Origin: Chloroflexota bacterium
GTDB taxonomy: Bacteria > Chloroflexota > Anaerolineae > Caldilineales > Caldilineaceae
Direction of reading: 5' to 3'
Assembly: GCA_003577005.1 (NCBI GenBank)
Contig: QEUW01000147.1
Span: 1-17,338 of the forward strand
DNA: 17,338 bases
In this document: positions 1 through 6,510 of the stretch, piece after piece
How positions within the stretch are numbered: the stretch's first letter is position 1
How the letters are laid out: the number at the start of each line of letters is the position of its first letter
Position numbers and translations under genes: made by a program
The notes under the pieces: generated by a model
What the model saw: the letters and a program-made list of their open reading frames with translations, nothing else
The model's database searches: none
Told to the model about the DNA's origin: nothing

Positions 1-2
1 TA

Positions 3-1454
3 AGAATAGGGCCAAAATTCCTTACAATTGCTGGCATGGGTGATTCTTATGCATCAGGTGAAGGCGCACCTGATAGTTTCAATCTGCTACCCGGGGGCGC
101 TAACTGGGAGGATGAACAATGTCACCGTTCGGCAAATAGCAGTCTGACTCAAGGTGTAAAGAAGCTAGCCGAAATTCCAGGAGTCTGGGTACTTTATCAA
201 AATTTTGCCTGCTCAGGAGCTTCAATTAGCCTAGGCTTAACTGGAGATTATGCAGGGCTTCCTCATCCTAATCTCCCCGATCAGAATAGGCCCGAAAACA
301 AGAGAGCTCAGATCCTTCAAGTGGAGCAATGGCTTTCTGATCAGCAACTAAATGAACTTGATGCTTTATTGCTATCGATAGGTGGCAATGATATAGGATT
401 TAGCCGGGTGATCGCAGATTGTATAAATCCGTTGATCCCACCTACGGATGCGTTACCGGATTGGGTTAAACATCTGGATCCATTCGCCGCCATGGGTATA
501 ATCGAGGCGCTGCTGGGAAATTGTACAACACATGGTCCTTTACTCGATGCCGTATTCAGGGGTGATCCCGGAAATACCAGCGTGATTGGCTTGGGCAATC
601 TGCCAGCATATTATGATGAGCTCAACAACAGACTGCATAATACACCATTCAAGCCAGGGCAGATATTTATTACAGAATATCCAGACCCTCTGCACCGCTC
701 ATTTAATTCGTTTTGTGATTCGGTGGGTCATGATTTCACTGTATTGCCTGAACACATCCCCTGGTCGGACAAGGGAGAAATTACTCCGGAACATCCTTGG
801 GCTCGTTATCTAGGACTTGGTGCTAAGATAAGTAATCTTACACATGACGAAATTGCTTGGGCGTTTGATCCCGTCTTAAAGCAATTGAATGACACTGTGG
901 CTAAAGCCGCCGGTGATAATGAGTGGCATTTTATCTCAGGTTTTGTTGAGCATTCTCATGACAGGGGCTTCTGCAACGATAACCGGTACGTTAATACCCT
1001 TGCTGACTCACGGCATGTTGTACAGGGTGATATTTTCGGTGCTGTACATCCAAACCGGCACGCATATCACTTATATGGTGATATCATTGCTCGCGAACTG
1101 GCACTCTTCTTTAACTTACCTGACCGACCGGATATCACAGTGGTTGAAACTACTCAAAGACTTAATCGGTTTGATATCCAAATTGCGCCTACTACCAGAC
1201 AGCTAAGCGTTGAATTTGCGTTTGTTCGAAGGGATAGAGTCACAGGAAACCAAATTGGTAGTGTGACTACGATTCCAGCATTGCGTGTGGTGGAATATTT
1301 TTCAAGAGTACAATATTCCGTCATGACAGACTTGGATGCATGCGAGACATTAGAGTATCGGTGGCAAATTCAGCATGGGTCTTCCGATGATATGAAGATC
1401 AAGACAATTGAAAGGACTTCGGTACCAGTAGTACCACACAATCAAGGGTGCTAA
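3..1454 (+). CDS. SGNH/GDSL-type lipase/acylhydrolase, 5'-partial
   Basis: A probable ester hydrolase of the SGNH family. The frame is open from base 3. The first ATG (36) falls inside the block I region: the hydrophobic strand FLTIAG lies before GDSYASGEG, so the true start is upstream of the window and 36 is not the real start. Counting from that ATG, the nucleophile Ser is residue 4, block II is NFACSGAS (56-63), block III is IGGNDIGFS (115-123, GxND oxyanion Asn) and the catalytic His is in VHPN (337-340). About 110 residues follow the His, more than a minimal SGNH domain, and look beta-rich. Cysteines at CNDNRY and nearby could form disulfides, which fits a secreted enzyme, but any signal peptide is off the window. 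The gene is clearly more AT-rich than everything after ~1490, suggesting acquisition. Substrate unknown. Confidence 0.85.
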   Translation, partial: RIGPKFLTIAGMGDSYASGEGAPDSFNLLPGGANWEDEQCHRSANSSLTQGVKKLAEIPGVWVLYQNFACSGASISLGLTGDYAGLPHPNLPDQNRPENKRAQILQVEQWLSDQQLNELDALLLSIGGNDIGFSRVIADCINPLIPPTDALPDWVKHLDPFAAMGIIEALLGNCTTHGPLLDAVFRGDPGNTSVIGLGNLPAYYDELNNRLHNTPFKPGQIFITEYPDPLHRSFNSFCDSVGHDFTVLPEHIPWSDKGEITPEHPWARYLGLGAKISNLTHDEIAWAFDPVLKQLNDTVAKAAGDNEWHFISGFVEHSHDRGFCNDNRYVNTLADSRHVVQGDIFGAVHPNRHAYHLYGDIIARELALFFNLPDRPDITVVETTQRLNRFDIQIAPTTRQLSVEFAFVRRDRVTGNQIGSVTTIPALRVVEYFSRVQYSVMTDLDACETLEYRWQIQHGSSDDMKIKTIERTSVPVVPHNQGC

Positions 1455-1464
1455 CTAGGTTCTT

Positions 1465-2281
1465 TTGACATTTCAACGAAGCCAAATTAAGGAGGTGCGC
1501 ATTCTTGTGCGCCACAATTCCCCGTCAGAGGCGCTGGCCCAACAGGGGATGGCGACGCCGGCGCAGACGCTCATCGACGCCGGCGCGCAGCCGGTGTACG
1601 GCGACTCGACACCGTCATCACCACAGCCAACGCTGCCCTGCGCGGCGGTGATGACACCTTCGAGAGCGTGGACCTGCATGGTACCCAGGCGCTCGTCGAC
1701 GCCGCCAAAGCCGCCGAGGTGCGCCACTTCGTCTACACTTCGGCGGCTGGCAGTGCGCCCGGTCACCCGCATCCACTGTTCGACGCCAAAGGCCGGTGCG
1801 AAGTTCACCTCAAGGAGAGCGGCCTCGTCTACACCATCCTCAAGCCGGGGACCTTCATGGAGATCTGGATCGGCGCGGTGGTGGGGTTGCCGTTGAGGGC
1901 AGGCCAGCCGGTGACGCTGGTGGGCCAGGGTGCGCGTAAAGTTGCCTTTGTCTCCATCGCCGATGTAGCCGCCTATGCCGTCACCGCCGTGGATAGCCCA
2001 ACGCCGAGAATCAGGAGATCTACATCGCCGGTCCCGCCTCCTATTCGTGGACCGAAGCGGTAGAGGCTGTGGGCCGCGCCCTGGGGCAGCAGATTGCCAT
2101 TCACTACGTGGCGCCAGGCGAGCCTGTTCCCCTGATTCCGCCCAGCATGGCTCCCATCCTGGCAGCCCAGGAGATGGAGGATTCCTTCATCGGCATGGGT
2201 GAAACGTCCAGGCGCTATAGTCTTGAACCCACCTTGCTCGACACCTTTGCCGGGCGTTTCTTCGGCGGGCATGGGGCGTAG
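1465..2281 (+). pseudogene. Broken NmrA/SDR-type NAD(P)-binding protein (N-terminal loss plus two frame breaks)
   Basis: Remnant of an atypical short-chain dehydrogenase (NmrA/NAD(P)H-binding family). Three frames read on as one protein. Frame 1 gives VRILVRHNSPSEALAQQ to PVYGD (about 1495-1605). Frame 3 takes over at ~1605 with LDTVITTANAALRGGDD and runs through HFVYTSAAG and ILKPGTFME to AVDSP (~1998). Frame 2 resumes at ~2000 with NAENQEIYIAGPASYSW and runs to the stop at 2279-2281. The first break also seems to lose about a dozen residues (usual between PVYGD and VDTVI). The second looks like one missing C in AGCCCAAC and could be a sequencing error. The N-terminal GxxGxxG nucleotide-binding turn is absent: upstream of ~1492 the frame encodes unrelated sequence from a TTG at 1465. 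Family identity is solid, exact function is not, and it is probably non-functional. Confidence 0.75.
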
Positions 2282-2287
2282 TCACAA

Positions 2288-2764
2288 CTATTGAATGGAA
2301 TTGCTCAACCAGGCCGCCAGCCACTCGGCGATGAGGTCGCGCACGCGGCGGGCGCGGGTGGGGCTACGGCCACCGGTCCCCACGGCGATGGTGAGATCGC
2401 CCTGGCGATGTACGGCCGGCACATGAAAATCGCCTTCGTCTGGCGCATCGGCCACATTGCAGAGGATGTGCGCCGCGCGCGCATCCAGGGCGACCTGGGC
2501 ATTGACAGCACGTTCGTTAGTGGCGGCAAACGCAAGTAGGGCGCCAGCAAGGTCGCCAGTCTGGTAGGGGCGAGGAAGCCATTCGAACTGGCCGGCGGCG
2601 GCGAGTTCCTGAAGATGGGGAGTTGCTGAAGGACTGACCAGCCGTACACGGGCGCCCGCGGCCAACAGACCTGTCACTTTGCGCTGGCCCACTCGCCCGC
2701 CGCCGACGACTACGGCCACCAGCGTGGAGGTTTGATGTAGATAAATGGGGTAGACAGTGCTCAC
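2288..2764 (-). CDS. Precorrin-2 dehydrogenase (Met8/CysG-N type), short form
   Basis: Predicted to oxidise precorrin-2 to sirohydrochlorin with NAD+, the middle step of siroheme synthesis. Residues 17-26 contain the Rossmann turn VVVGGGRVG. The family's conserved Asp is present in [16 protein letters not shown] (Asp106), followed by the [11 protein letters not shown] loop (129-139). At 158 residues it is shorter than the usual ~200: it ends after the dehydrogenase core and lacks most of the C-terminal helical domain, so it is probably a dehydrogenase only, with the separate CbiX acting as chelatase. The GTG start overlaps the cobA stop by four bases (GTGA), implying translational coupling at the end of the cysH operon. 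It converges with the NmrA remnant, leaving a 6-bp gap. Confidence 0.88.
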   Translation of the reverse strand: MSTVYPIYLHQTSTLVAVVVGGGRVGQRKVTGLLAAGARVRLVSPSATPHLQELAAAGQFEWLPRPYQTGDLAGALLAFAATNERAVNAQVALDARAAHILCNVADAPDEGDFHVPAVHRQGDLTIAVGTGGRSPTRARRVRDLIAEWLAAWLSNSIQ

Positions 2765-3630
2765 CGCTCGGTGCTACGTTTGATCAACGCCGGCTCGGTG
2801 GACACACCAGGCAACCCGCTCTGAGCGACGTTTTCCAACGCCCAGAAAATGCGGCTCTCCTCTGGCCGGTACCAAGCGAGTTGCTCGTGGAGCGCGGCCA
2901 CCTCGCCGATCACAATAACGGCCGGCGCTTCCAGCCCGGCCAGCGCAATGGCGTGGGCGATCGTCCCCAGCGTGGCGCGCACTACCTGTTGTTCGTCCGT
3001 ACCGCCCCAACGGATGGCCGCGGCGGGTGTCTCGGCAGCGCGGCCGGCGGCCTGCAACCGGTCAGCGATCTCACCGATCTGCGCCACGCCCATGAGGATC
3101 AGCAGCGTGGGGATGCGGGCCAGCGCGTCCCAGTCGGTGGCGCTGCTAGTGCGATCTCCGCGTTCGTGGCCGGTGACAACCGCAAAGCTGGTCGCCACAC
3201 CGCGCTGGGTGACGGGGATGCCAGCGTAGGCGGGCGCGGCAATCGCCGACGAAACACCCGGCACGATCTCGAACGGCAGACCCGCCGCTCGCAGGGCCAG
3301 CGCCTCTTCTCCCCCACGGCCAAAGACAAAGGGGTCGCCCCCCTTGAGGCGCACGACCTCCTTGCCGCCGCGGACATACTCCACCAGCAGACGGTTGATC
3401 TCCTCCTGGCTGGCGATGTGGCAACCAGGCCCCTTGCCGACATAAATGAGCTCAGCATCGGGCCGCGCCTCGTCGAGCAGACCCTGGGCGATGAGGCGGT
3501 CGTAGATCACCACATCGGCGGCCTGTAGGAGGCGGAGGCCGCGCACCGTAATGAGATCCGCTCGTCCCGGCCCGGCGCCGACCAAATAGGCTTTACCGGG
3601 TTGCCCACTTGATGGCGTAGTTGAAGTCAT
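2761..3630 (-). CDS. cobA: Uroporphyrinogen-III C-methyltransferase (SUMT)
   Basis: Transfers two methyl groups from S-adenosylmethionine to uroporphyrinogen III to give precorrin-2, the entry step to siroheme (and cobalamin). The tetrapyrrole methylase signatures are clear: [15 protein letters not shown] at 17-31, VYDRL-like VIYDRL at 41-46, [17 protein letters not shown] at 93-109, [18 protein letters not shown] at 124-141 and VTGHE at 152-156. Length 289, with a ~30-residue C-terminal tail beyond the catalytic core and no fused uroporphyrinogen synthase or CysG-type N-domain. The ATG overlaps the cbiX stop (ATGA), and its own stop overlaps the met8 GTG. In this operon the product most likely feeds siroheme for sulfite reductase rather than B12, as no other cobalamin genes are present. 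Confidence 0.94.
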   Translation of the reverse strand: MTSTTPSSGQPGKAYLVGAGPGRADLITVRGLRLLQAADVVIYDRLIAQGLLDEARPDAELIYVGKGPGCHIASQEEINRLLVEYVRGGKEVVRLKGGDPFVFGRGGEEALALRAAGLPFEIVPGVSSAIAAPAYAGIPVTQRGVATSFAVVTGHERGDRTSSATDWDALARIPTLLILMGVAQIGEIADRLQAAGRAAETPAAAIRWGGTDEQQVVRATLGTIAHAIALAGLEAPAVIVIGEVAALHEQLAWYRPEESRIFWALENVAQSGLPGVSTEPALIKRSTER

Positions 3631-4406
3631 ACTACCACCTTCTCTACGATTGTACTGCCCACCCCTGCCCGGATGCTGCCAGCCGCCGCCTCGGCCAGCA
3701 GCGGGTCATAATCCAGATGATGGGCGACGTTGATCGTGACCTCAGGATGAGCCTGGCTCGCCTGCTCGAAGAGCGCGGGCAGGTCCTTGCGCACGTGCCG
3801 GCCCAGGTGCAAAAAGTAGGGCAGCACCGTGATCCGCTGAACGCCGGCAGCTACCAGGCGGGCAAAAGCGGCCGGTATATCAGGTTCATTGCATTCAAGA
3901 TAACCCACAGTTGCTGGCCCATATCCCATCTGTTGCTGAACCTGCGCCAGAATGCGTTCAATCGGGGCGTTTGCAGCGGCGATGGGCGTGCCGTGGGCGG
4001 TAAAAAGCAAACCGGTGTGTGCGCCAGGCGCCGGATCGACTGCGGCCAGCCGCTTTTGCGCCAGCCTGGTCATAGCCGGGTGGTCGCCAAAGACGTCGGC
4101 GACTACAAAAGAAAGCTGCGGATACCTCGCTGCTACTGAATGCACCAGCGCCGTCAGCTCATGGACCACATAATAGCCAGCGATCAGAAAATAGGGCTGT
4201 ACCACCACCGTGTGCGCACTCTGGGCGGCTACCCGATCCACGGCTTCCGCAAAGGTGGGCTGGCTAAAGTTGAGAAAGCCAGCCTCGACGAGTGCTGTGA
4301 CTTGTTGCTGGCGTAGCCGGTCCGCAATTTGCATCATCGCCTTGCCGCTGTCGGCCAGCAAGCTGCCGTGGCCGACCAGGATGGTAGCAGTATGTTGAAG
4401 GCTCAT
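3627..4406 (-). CDS. cbiX: Sirohydrochlorin chelatase, CbiX family (two-domain)
   Basis: Inserts a divalent metal into sirohydrochlorin: Fe for siroheme or Co for cobalamin. Two repeated CbiX halves are visible. The first has [12 protein letters not shown] (His13) and [14 protein letters not shown] (71-84). The second has FTAHGTPI (His138) and [16 protein letters not shown] (195-210, His204). The second half keeps both metal-site histidines, while the first has Tyr where the PYFLxxGxHV His is expected, so metal binding is probably concentrated in the C-terminal half or is asymmetric. 259 residues is normal for the long form. It starts 21 nt after cysH and overlaps cobA by four bases. The setting with cysH, cobA and met8 argues for ferrochelatase use (the SirB role). 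Confidence 0.9.
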   Translation of the reverse strand: MSLQHTATILVGHGSLLADSGKAMMQIADRLRQQQVTALVEAGFLNFSQPTFAEAVDRVAAQSAHTVVVQPYFLIAGYYVVHELTALVHSVAARYPQLSFVVADVFGDHPAMTRLAQKRLAAVDPAPGAHTGLLFTAHGTPIAAANAPIERILAQVQQQMGYGPATVGYLECNEPDIPAAFARLVAAGVQRITVLPYFLHLGRHVRKDLPALFEQASQAHPEVTINVAHHLDYDPLLAEAAAGSIRAGVGSTIVEKVVV

Positions 4407-4427
4407 ATCCCTGTTCTCATCACACCG

Positions 4428-5267
4428 TCATGCAGGTGCAAGACCGAGATTCTGCTCGGTGAGTTCCCAATGCAGACCGCATTCCTGCTTCTCAAGGCCC
4501 GGCCAGCGACCGGCGCGCAGATCGGCGCCTTGCTCTACCGGTCGAGTGCAGGGCCAGCAGCCAATGCTGGGGTAGCCCCGATCATGCAGCGTGTTGTACG
4601 GCAGACCTTTCTCATGAATATACTGCCAAATGTCGGCTTCCGTCCAATAGGCAAGCGGAGCGATCTTGACGACGTTGTAACGCTCGTTCCACTGCACCAT
4701 GCGAACCTCCTTGCGCGTGGCCGATTGGTCGTGGCGCAGGGCGGTGACCCAGGCTGTGCTGTCGGCCAGCGCCTTTTTGAGTGGCAGCACCTTGCGCACC
4801 TGGCAGCAGAGGTTTGGGTCGTTAGCGTAAAGCGCCGGGCCAAACCGTTTTTCCTGCGCCGGGATCGAGATCTCGCTGGCCACCCGCCGCAAACTGCGTT
4901 GGTAACAGTCTTCAAGCCGGCGCACCAGGTCAAGCGTTTCGGGGAAAAAGTAACCAGTATCGATATAGAAGATATCGACTTCGGGATTGACGGCCAACGC
5001 CAGGTCCATGAGGACGATGCCGCTGGCGCCCAAACCCGTGCCGATGCTCAGACCGCTGCCAAAGGTCTCGATGGCCCAGGCTAGCAGATCGCTACCCGAG
5101 CTATGTTCATAACGCTGGCTCAGCCGCGCAAAGACCAGGCGTGTCCAGGTATTGACATCGGTGGTAGGCGGCACCGGCGTGTCGGATAGAGCGCCAGCGC
5201 GTTTCTGCACGCCCTGGGCAGGCGATGCTGACACCGTATGATGAGAGGCTGCAATGAGAGCATTCAT
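4428..5267 (-). CDS. cysH: Adenylylsulfate/phosphoadenylylsulfate reductase (CysH family, Fe-S type)
   Basis: Reduces activated sulfate (APS or PAPS) to sulfite with a thioredoxin-like donor. Motifs: FYIDTGYFFPET (100-111), NLCCQVRKVLPLKKAL (152-167, Cys154/155), GYPSIGCWPCTRPV (231-244, Cys237/240) and the catalytic ECGLH (262-266, Cys263). The CC plus CxxC set is the [4Fe-4S] ligand set of APS-preferring reductases, so EC 1.8.4.10 is more likely than PAPS reductase. The nucleotide loop reads SIGTGLGASGIVLMD, a variant of the usual SxGAED form. The ATG at 5267 has AAGGAA (5277-5282) nine bases upstream. It is the first enzyme gene of the cysH-cbiX-cobA-met8 operon and lies 205 bp behind a cysteine-rich leader frame on the same strand. 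Confidence 0.93.
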   Translation of the reverse strand: MNALIAASHHTVSASPAQGVQKRAGALSDTPVPPTTDVNTWTRLVFARLSQRYEHSSGSDLLAWAIETFGSGLSIGTGLGASGIVLMDLALAVNPEVDIFYIDTGYFFPETLDLVRRLEDCYQRSLRRVASEISIPAQEKRFGPALYANDPNLCCQVRKVLPLKKALADSTAWVTALRHDQSATRKEVRMVQWNERYNVVKIAPLAYWTEADIWQYIHEKGLPYNTLHDRGYPSIGCWPCTRPVEQGADLRAGRWPGLEKQECGLHWELTEQNLGLAPA

Positions 5268-5472
5268 TCGTCAAGGTTCCTTAATCAGATGTACAATGGA
5301 ACGTGTAAACGCGTCGAAGAAGCACACATTCACATCTTTGTGAACTGGCGCTAGAGCTTCAAGCGTCTTTGCCAAGCGACGGGCGGATCAGGCTCAATGG
5401 CGATCAAACGCCCACAGCGCTGTATTTATAATTTGGTTCGACCAGGTTTGGAAACAGCGATGGTTGGTTGCA
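5268..5472 (-). promoter_or_regulatory. Leader-to-cysH spacer with candidate attenuator structures
   Basis: This 205-nt non-coding stretch separates the poly-cysteine leader stop from the cysH ATG. It holds, in transcript order, an upstream CGCTGT (~5459-5464), a self-complementary ACAGCGCTGT (5414-5423) that could pair with itself or with the upstream CGCTGT, an AT-rich TATAAA-like patch, and a stem-loop just before the cysH ribosome-binding site. No U-run follows any hairpin, so a classic intrinsic terminator is not visible. If control acts here, occlusion of the ribosome-binding site or Rho are the likelier routes. This is inference from pairing by eye. Confidence 0.45.
5299..5331 (-). promoter_or_regulatory. 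Stem-loop before cysH RBS, with competing pairing to the RBS
   Basis: In the minus-strand RNA, GAAUGUGU (5331-5324) pairs with ACACGUUC (5306-5299): eight pairs, one of them G-U, with a 17-nt loop. The 3' arm ends in GUUCC (5302-5298), which can instead pair with GGAAC (5280-5276) inside the cysH Shine-Dalgarno region. The two pairings exclude each other. When the hairpin forms, the ribosome-binding site would be free. When it does not, the site could be covered. Both are short helices, so this is suggestive only. Confidence 0.35.
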
Positions 5473-5489
5473 CTAACAACAAGTGCAAC
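5467..5489 (-). promoter_or_regulatory. Hairpin spanning the last Cys codons and stop of the leader frame
   Basis: On the minus strand GTTGCAC (5489-5483) and GTGCAAC (5473-5467) form a perfect 7-bp stem with a 9-nt loop. The 5' arm lies within the terminal TGT-TGC-ACT codons and the 3' arm begins at the G of the TAG stop. A ribosome stalled in the cysteine run or terminating at the stop would melt it, whereas a free transcript would form it. This is a natural place for translation-coupled control. Confidence 0.45.
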
Positions 5490-5619
5490 AAGTACAGGAG
5501 CAACAACAGGGGGTACAGCAGCAGGTGGAGAAGCGAGGAACTGAGAGGAAGTTGTCAAATGCAACGGAAGGCGAGGCAGTACGCTGCCTCCCTTGTCTGC
5601 GTAGAAGCACGTTATTCAT
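5473..5619 (-). CDS. Poly-cysteine leader peptide of the cysH operon (48 aa)
   Basis: A short frame starting at ATG 5619-5617, with GGAG eight bases upstream (CTGGAGAAAGCGCTATG), and ending at TAG 5475-5473. The first 32 residues are unremarkable and basic (MNNVLLRRQGRQRT...). The tail is CCCTPCCCSCTCCTCC: 11 cysteines in 16 residues, using both TGT (7) and TGC (4). It precedes the cysteine-biosynthesis genes on the same strand. Known parallel: in mycobacteria, short poly-cysteine frames upstream of sulfur-assimilation genes act as cysteine-responsive attenuators, where ribosome slowing at Cys codons raises operon expression. I infer the same role here. The mycobacterial examples are leaderless, while this one has a proper ribosome-binding site and a ~115-nt 5' leader. 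The same frame extends upstream to an ATG at 5826, but that start lies ahead of the promoter and has no advantage. Confidence 0.72.
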   Translation of the reverse strand: MNNVLLRRQGRQRTASPSVAFDNFLSVPRFSTCCCTPCCCSCTCCTCC

Positions 5620-5673
5620 AGCGCTTTCTCCAGCCCGTCTGTCAAAAGTCACGATTGAATCCCGATCATGTGA

Positions 5674-5721
5674 TTCGCAACTATTCACTACAACCCTGTT
5701 CACTATAACATTCGCTATAAC
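5674..5721. repeat. Short near-direct repeats, consensus TTC[A/G]CTATAAC
   Basis: On the plus strand TTCGC-AAC (5674-5681), TTCACTACAAC (5684-5694), TTCACTATAAC (5699-5709) and TTCGCTATAAC (5711-5721) follow one another at offsets of 10, 15 and 12 bases. A weaker fifth copy, TTCACTTAAAA, lies at 5827-5837 near the thrH transcription start. They sit between the operon promoter and the leader ATG, so they are either an operator array read on DNA or a repeated element in the leader RNA. No regulator can be named. Confidence 0.5.
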
Positions 5722-5742
5722 AATCGAAGCGACTGCTGGCAC

Positions 5743-5771
5743 AGTGTAAAGCCGCACTGCCGAATTGTCAA
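5743..5771 (-). promoter_or_regulatory. Sigma70-like promoter of the leader-cysH operon
   Basis: Minus strand: a perfect -35 TTGACA (5771-5766), a 17-bp spacer and a -10 TACACT (5748-5743, 4/6 to consensus). The start point would be near 5736, giving about 115 nt of leader before the poly-cysteine frame. The inverted repeat CAGTG-N8-CACTG (5742-5759) covers the -10 and could be an operator. Confidence 0.65.
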
Positions 5772-5779
5772 ATGTGGAT

Positions 5780-5808
5780 TTGGCAAAGCAGAGCTTTTGC
5801 GTTATAAA
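5780..5808 (+). promoter_or_regulatory. Sigma70-like promoter of thrH
   Basis: Plus strand: -35 TTGGCA (5780-5785, 5/6), 17-bp spacer, -10 TATAAA (5803-5808, 5/6), with a start expected near 5815 and a ~50-nt leader to the thrH ATG. The -35 boxes of this and the divergent cys promoter are only eight bases apart, so occupancy of one may affect the other. GTGAA-N4-TTCAC lies at the expected start region (5818-5831). Confidence 0.65.
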
Positions 5809-5865
5809 AACACGGTTGTGAAACAATTCACTTAAAAACCCGATGGGGAAAGAATCTGATCTGGT

Positions 5866-6501
5866 ATGATAAACGACTATCGACCGACCTTTTTAGCCTC
5901 GGACCTGGAAGGCGTTCTGATCCCTGAAATCTGGGTTGCAGTGGGGGAAAAGACGGGCATCAAAGAGCTCTCTTTGACCACACGCGATGTGGCGGATTAC
6001 GATGAGTTGATGCAGATGCGGCTCAACGTCCTGGCCGAGCACAATCTGAAGGTAGATGATATCCAGGCTGTCATCGCCACCATGGAGCCGCTGCCGGGTG
6101 CGGTGGAGACGATCAACTGGATTCGTGAGCGGACGCGTTTTGTGATCATCACGGACAGTTTCTATGAGTTTCTGGCGCCCTTCAACGCCAAGTTGGGTTA
6201 CCCCATGATCTTCGCCCACTCGCTCAAGATCGACCGGCACGGGGCAGTTGTCGGCTACCAGTTGCGGCTGGAGAATGGCAAGCGCAAGGCAGTGCGCGCC
6301 CTCAAAGAGCTCGGTTTTCGCGTCATGGCCTTTGGCGATTCATACAACGATACAGCTATGCTCGACGAAGCCGATTTTGGCGTACTGTACAAGCCACCCG
6401 GCAATGTTGTGGCCGACTTCCCGCAGTTTCCTGTGGCCAATGATTACACCGGCCTCAAGGCGCTCGCCAACGAGTTTCTGCGGATGCCGGTGATTGTGTA
6501 G
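5866..6501 (+). CDS. thrH: ThrH-type HAD phosphatase (phosphoserine phosphatase / homoserine phosphotransferase)
   Basis: HAD-superfamily enzyme of the ThrH branch, which can dephosphorylate phosphoserine and pass the phosphate to homoserine, linking serine and threonine synthesis. Motif I is DLEGVLIPEIW (13-23, the DxEG form typical of ThrH rather than DxDxT SerB). Motif II is IITDSF (Asp97, Ser98), the motif III Lys is in NGKRKAV (~Lys141) and motif IV is FGDSYNDTAML (156-166). 211 residues is close to the usual ~205. The ATG at 5866 places motif I at the expected distance. The gene has its own promoter facing away from the cys operon. Serine is the carbon precursor of cysteine, so a physiological link is plausible but inferred. 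Confidence 0.9.
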   Translation: MINDYRPTFLASDLEGVLIPEIWVAVGEKTGIKELSLTTRDVADYDELMQMRLNVLAEHNLKVDDIQAVIATMEPLPGAVETINWIRERTRFVIITDSFYEFLAPFNAKLGYPMIFAHSLKIDRHGAVVGYQLRLENGKRKAVRALKELGFRVMAFGDSYNDTAMLDEADFGVLYKPPGNVVADFPQFPVANDYTGLKALANEFLRMPVIV

Positions 6502-6510
6502 CGGACGACA

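Noticed and set aside
4329..5084. 251-residue plus-strand frame opposite cysH/cbiX
   Set aside because: Antisense shadow of two well-supported genes.
5268..5472. SAM or other known riboswitch before cysH
   Set aside because: I could not find the conserved cores of SAM-type riboswitches; the poly-cysteine frame explains control better.
5483..5528. CAACA-type microsatellite or CRISPR-like repeat
   Set aside because: The repetition is explained by TGT/TGC codons read on the other strand; there are no spacers.
5483..5749. Gln-rich plus-strand frame (QQVQEQQQGVQQQV)
   Set aside because: It is the antisense reading of the Cys codon run; no ribosome-binding site and a poor C-terminal half.
5473..5826. 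117-residue minus-strand frame covering the whole cys/thrH gap
   Set aside because: Its first ATG lies upstream of the predicted promoter and has no ribosome-binding site. The internal ATG at 5619 has one, so only the 48-codon version is kept.
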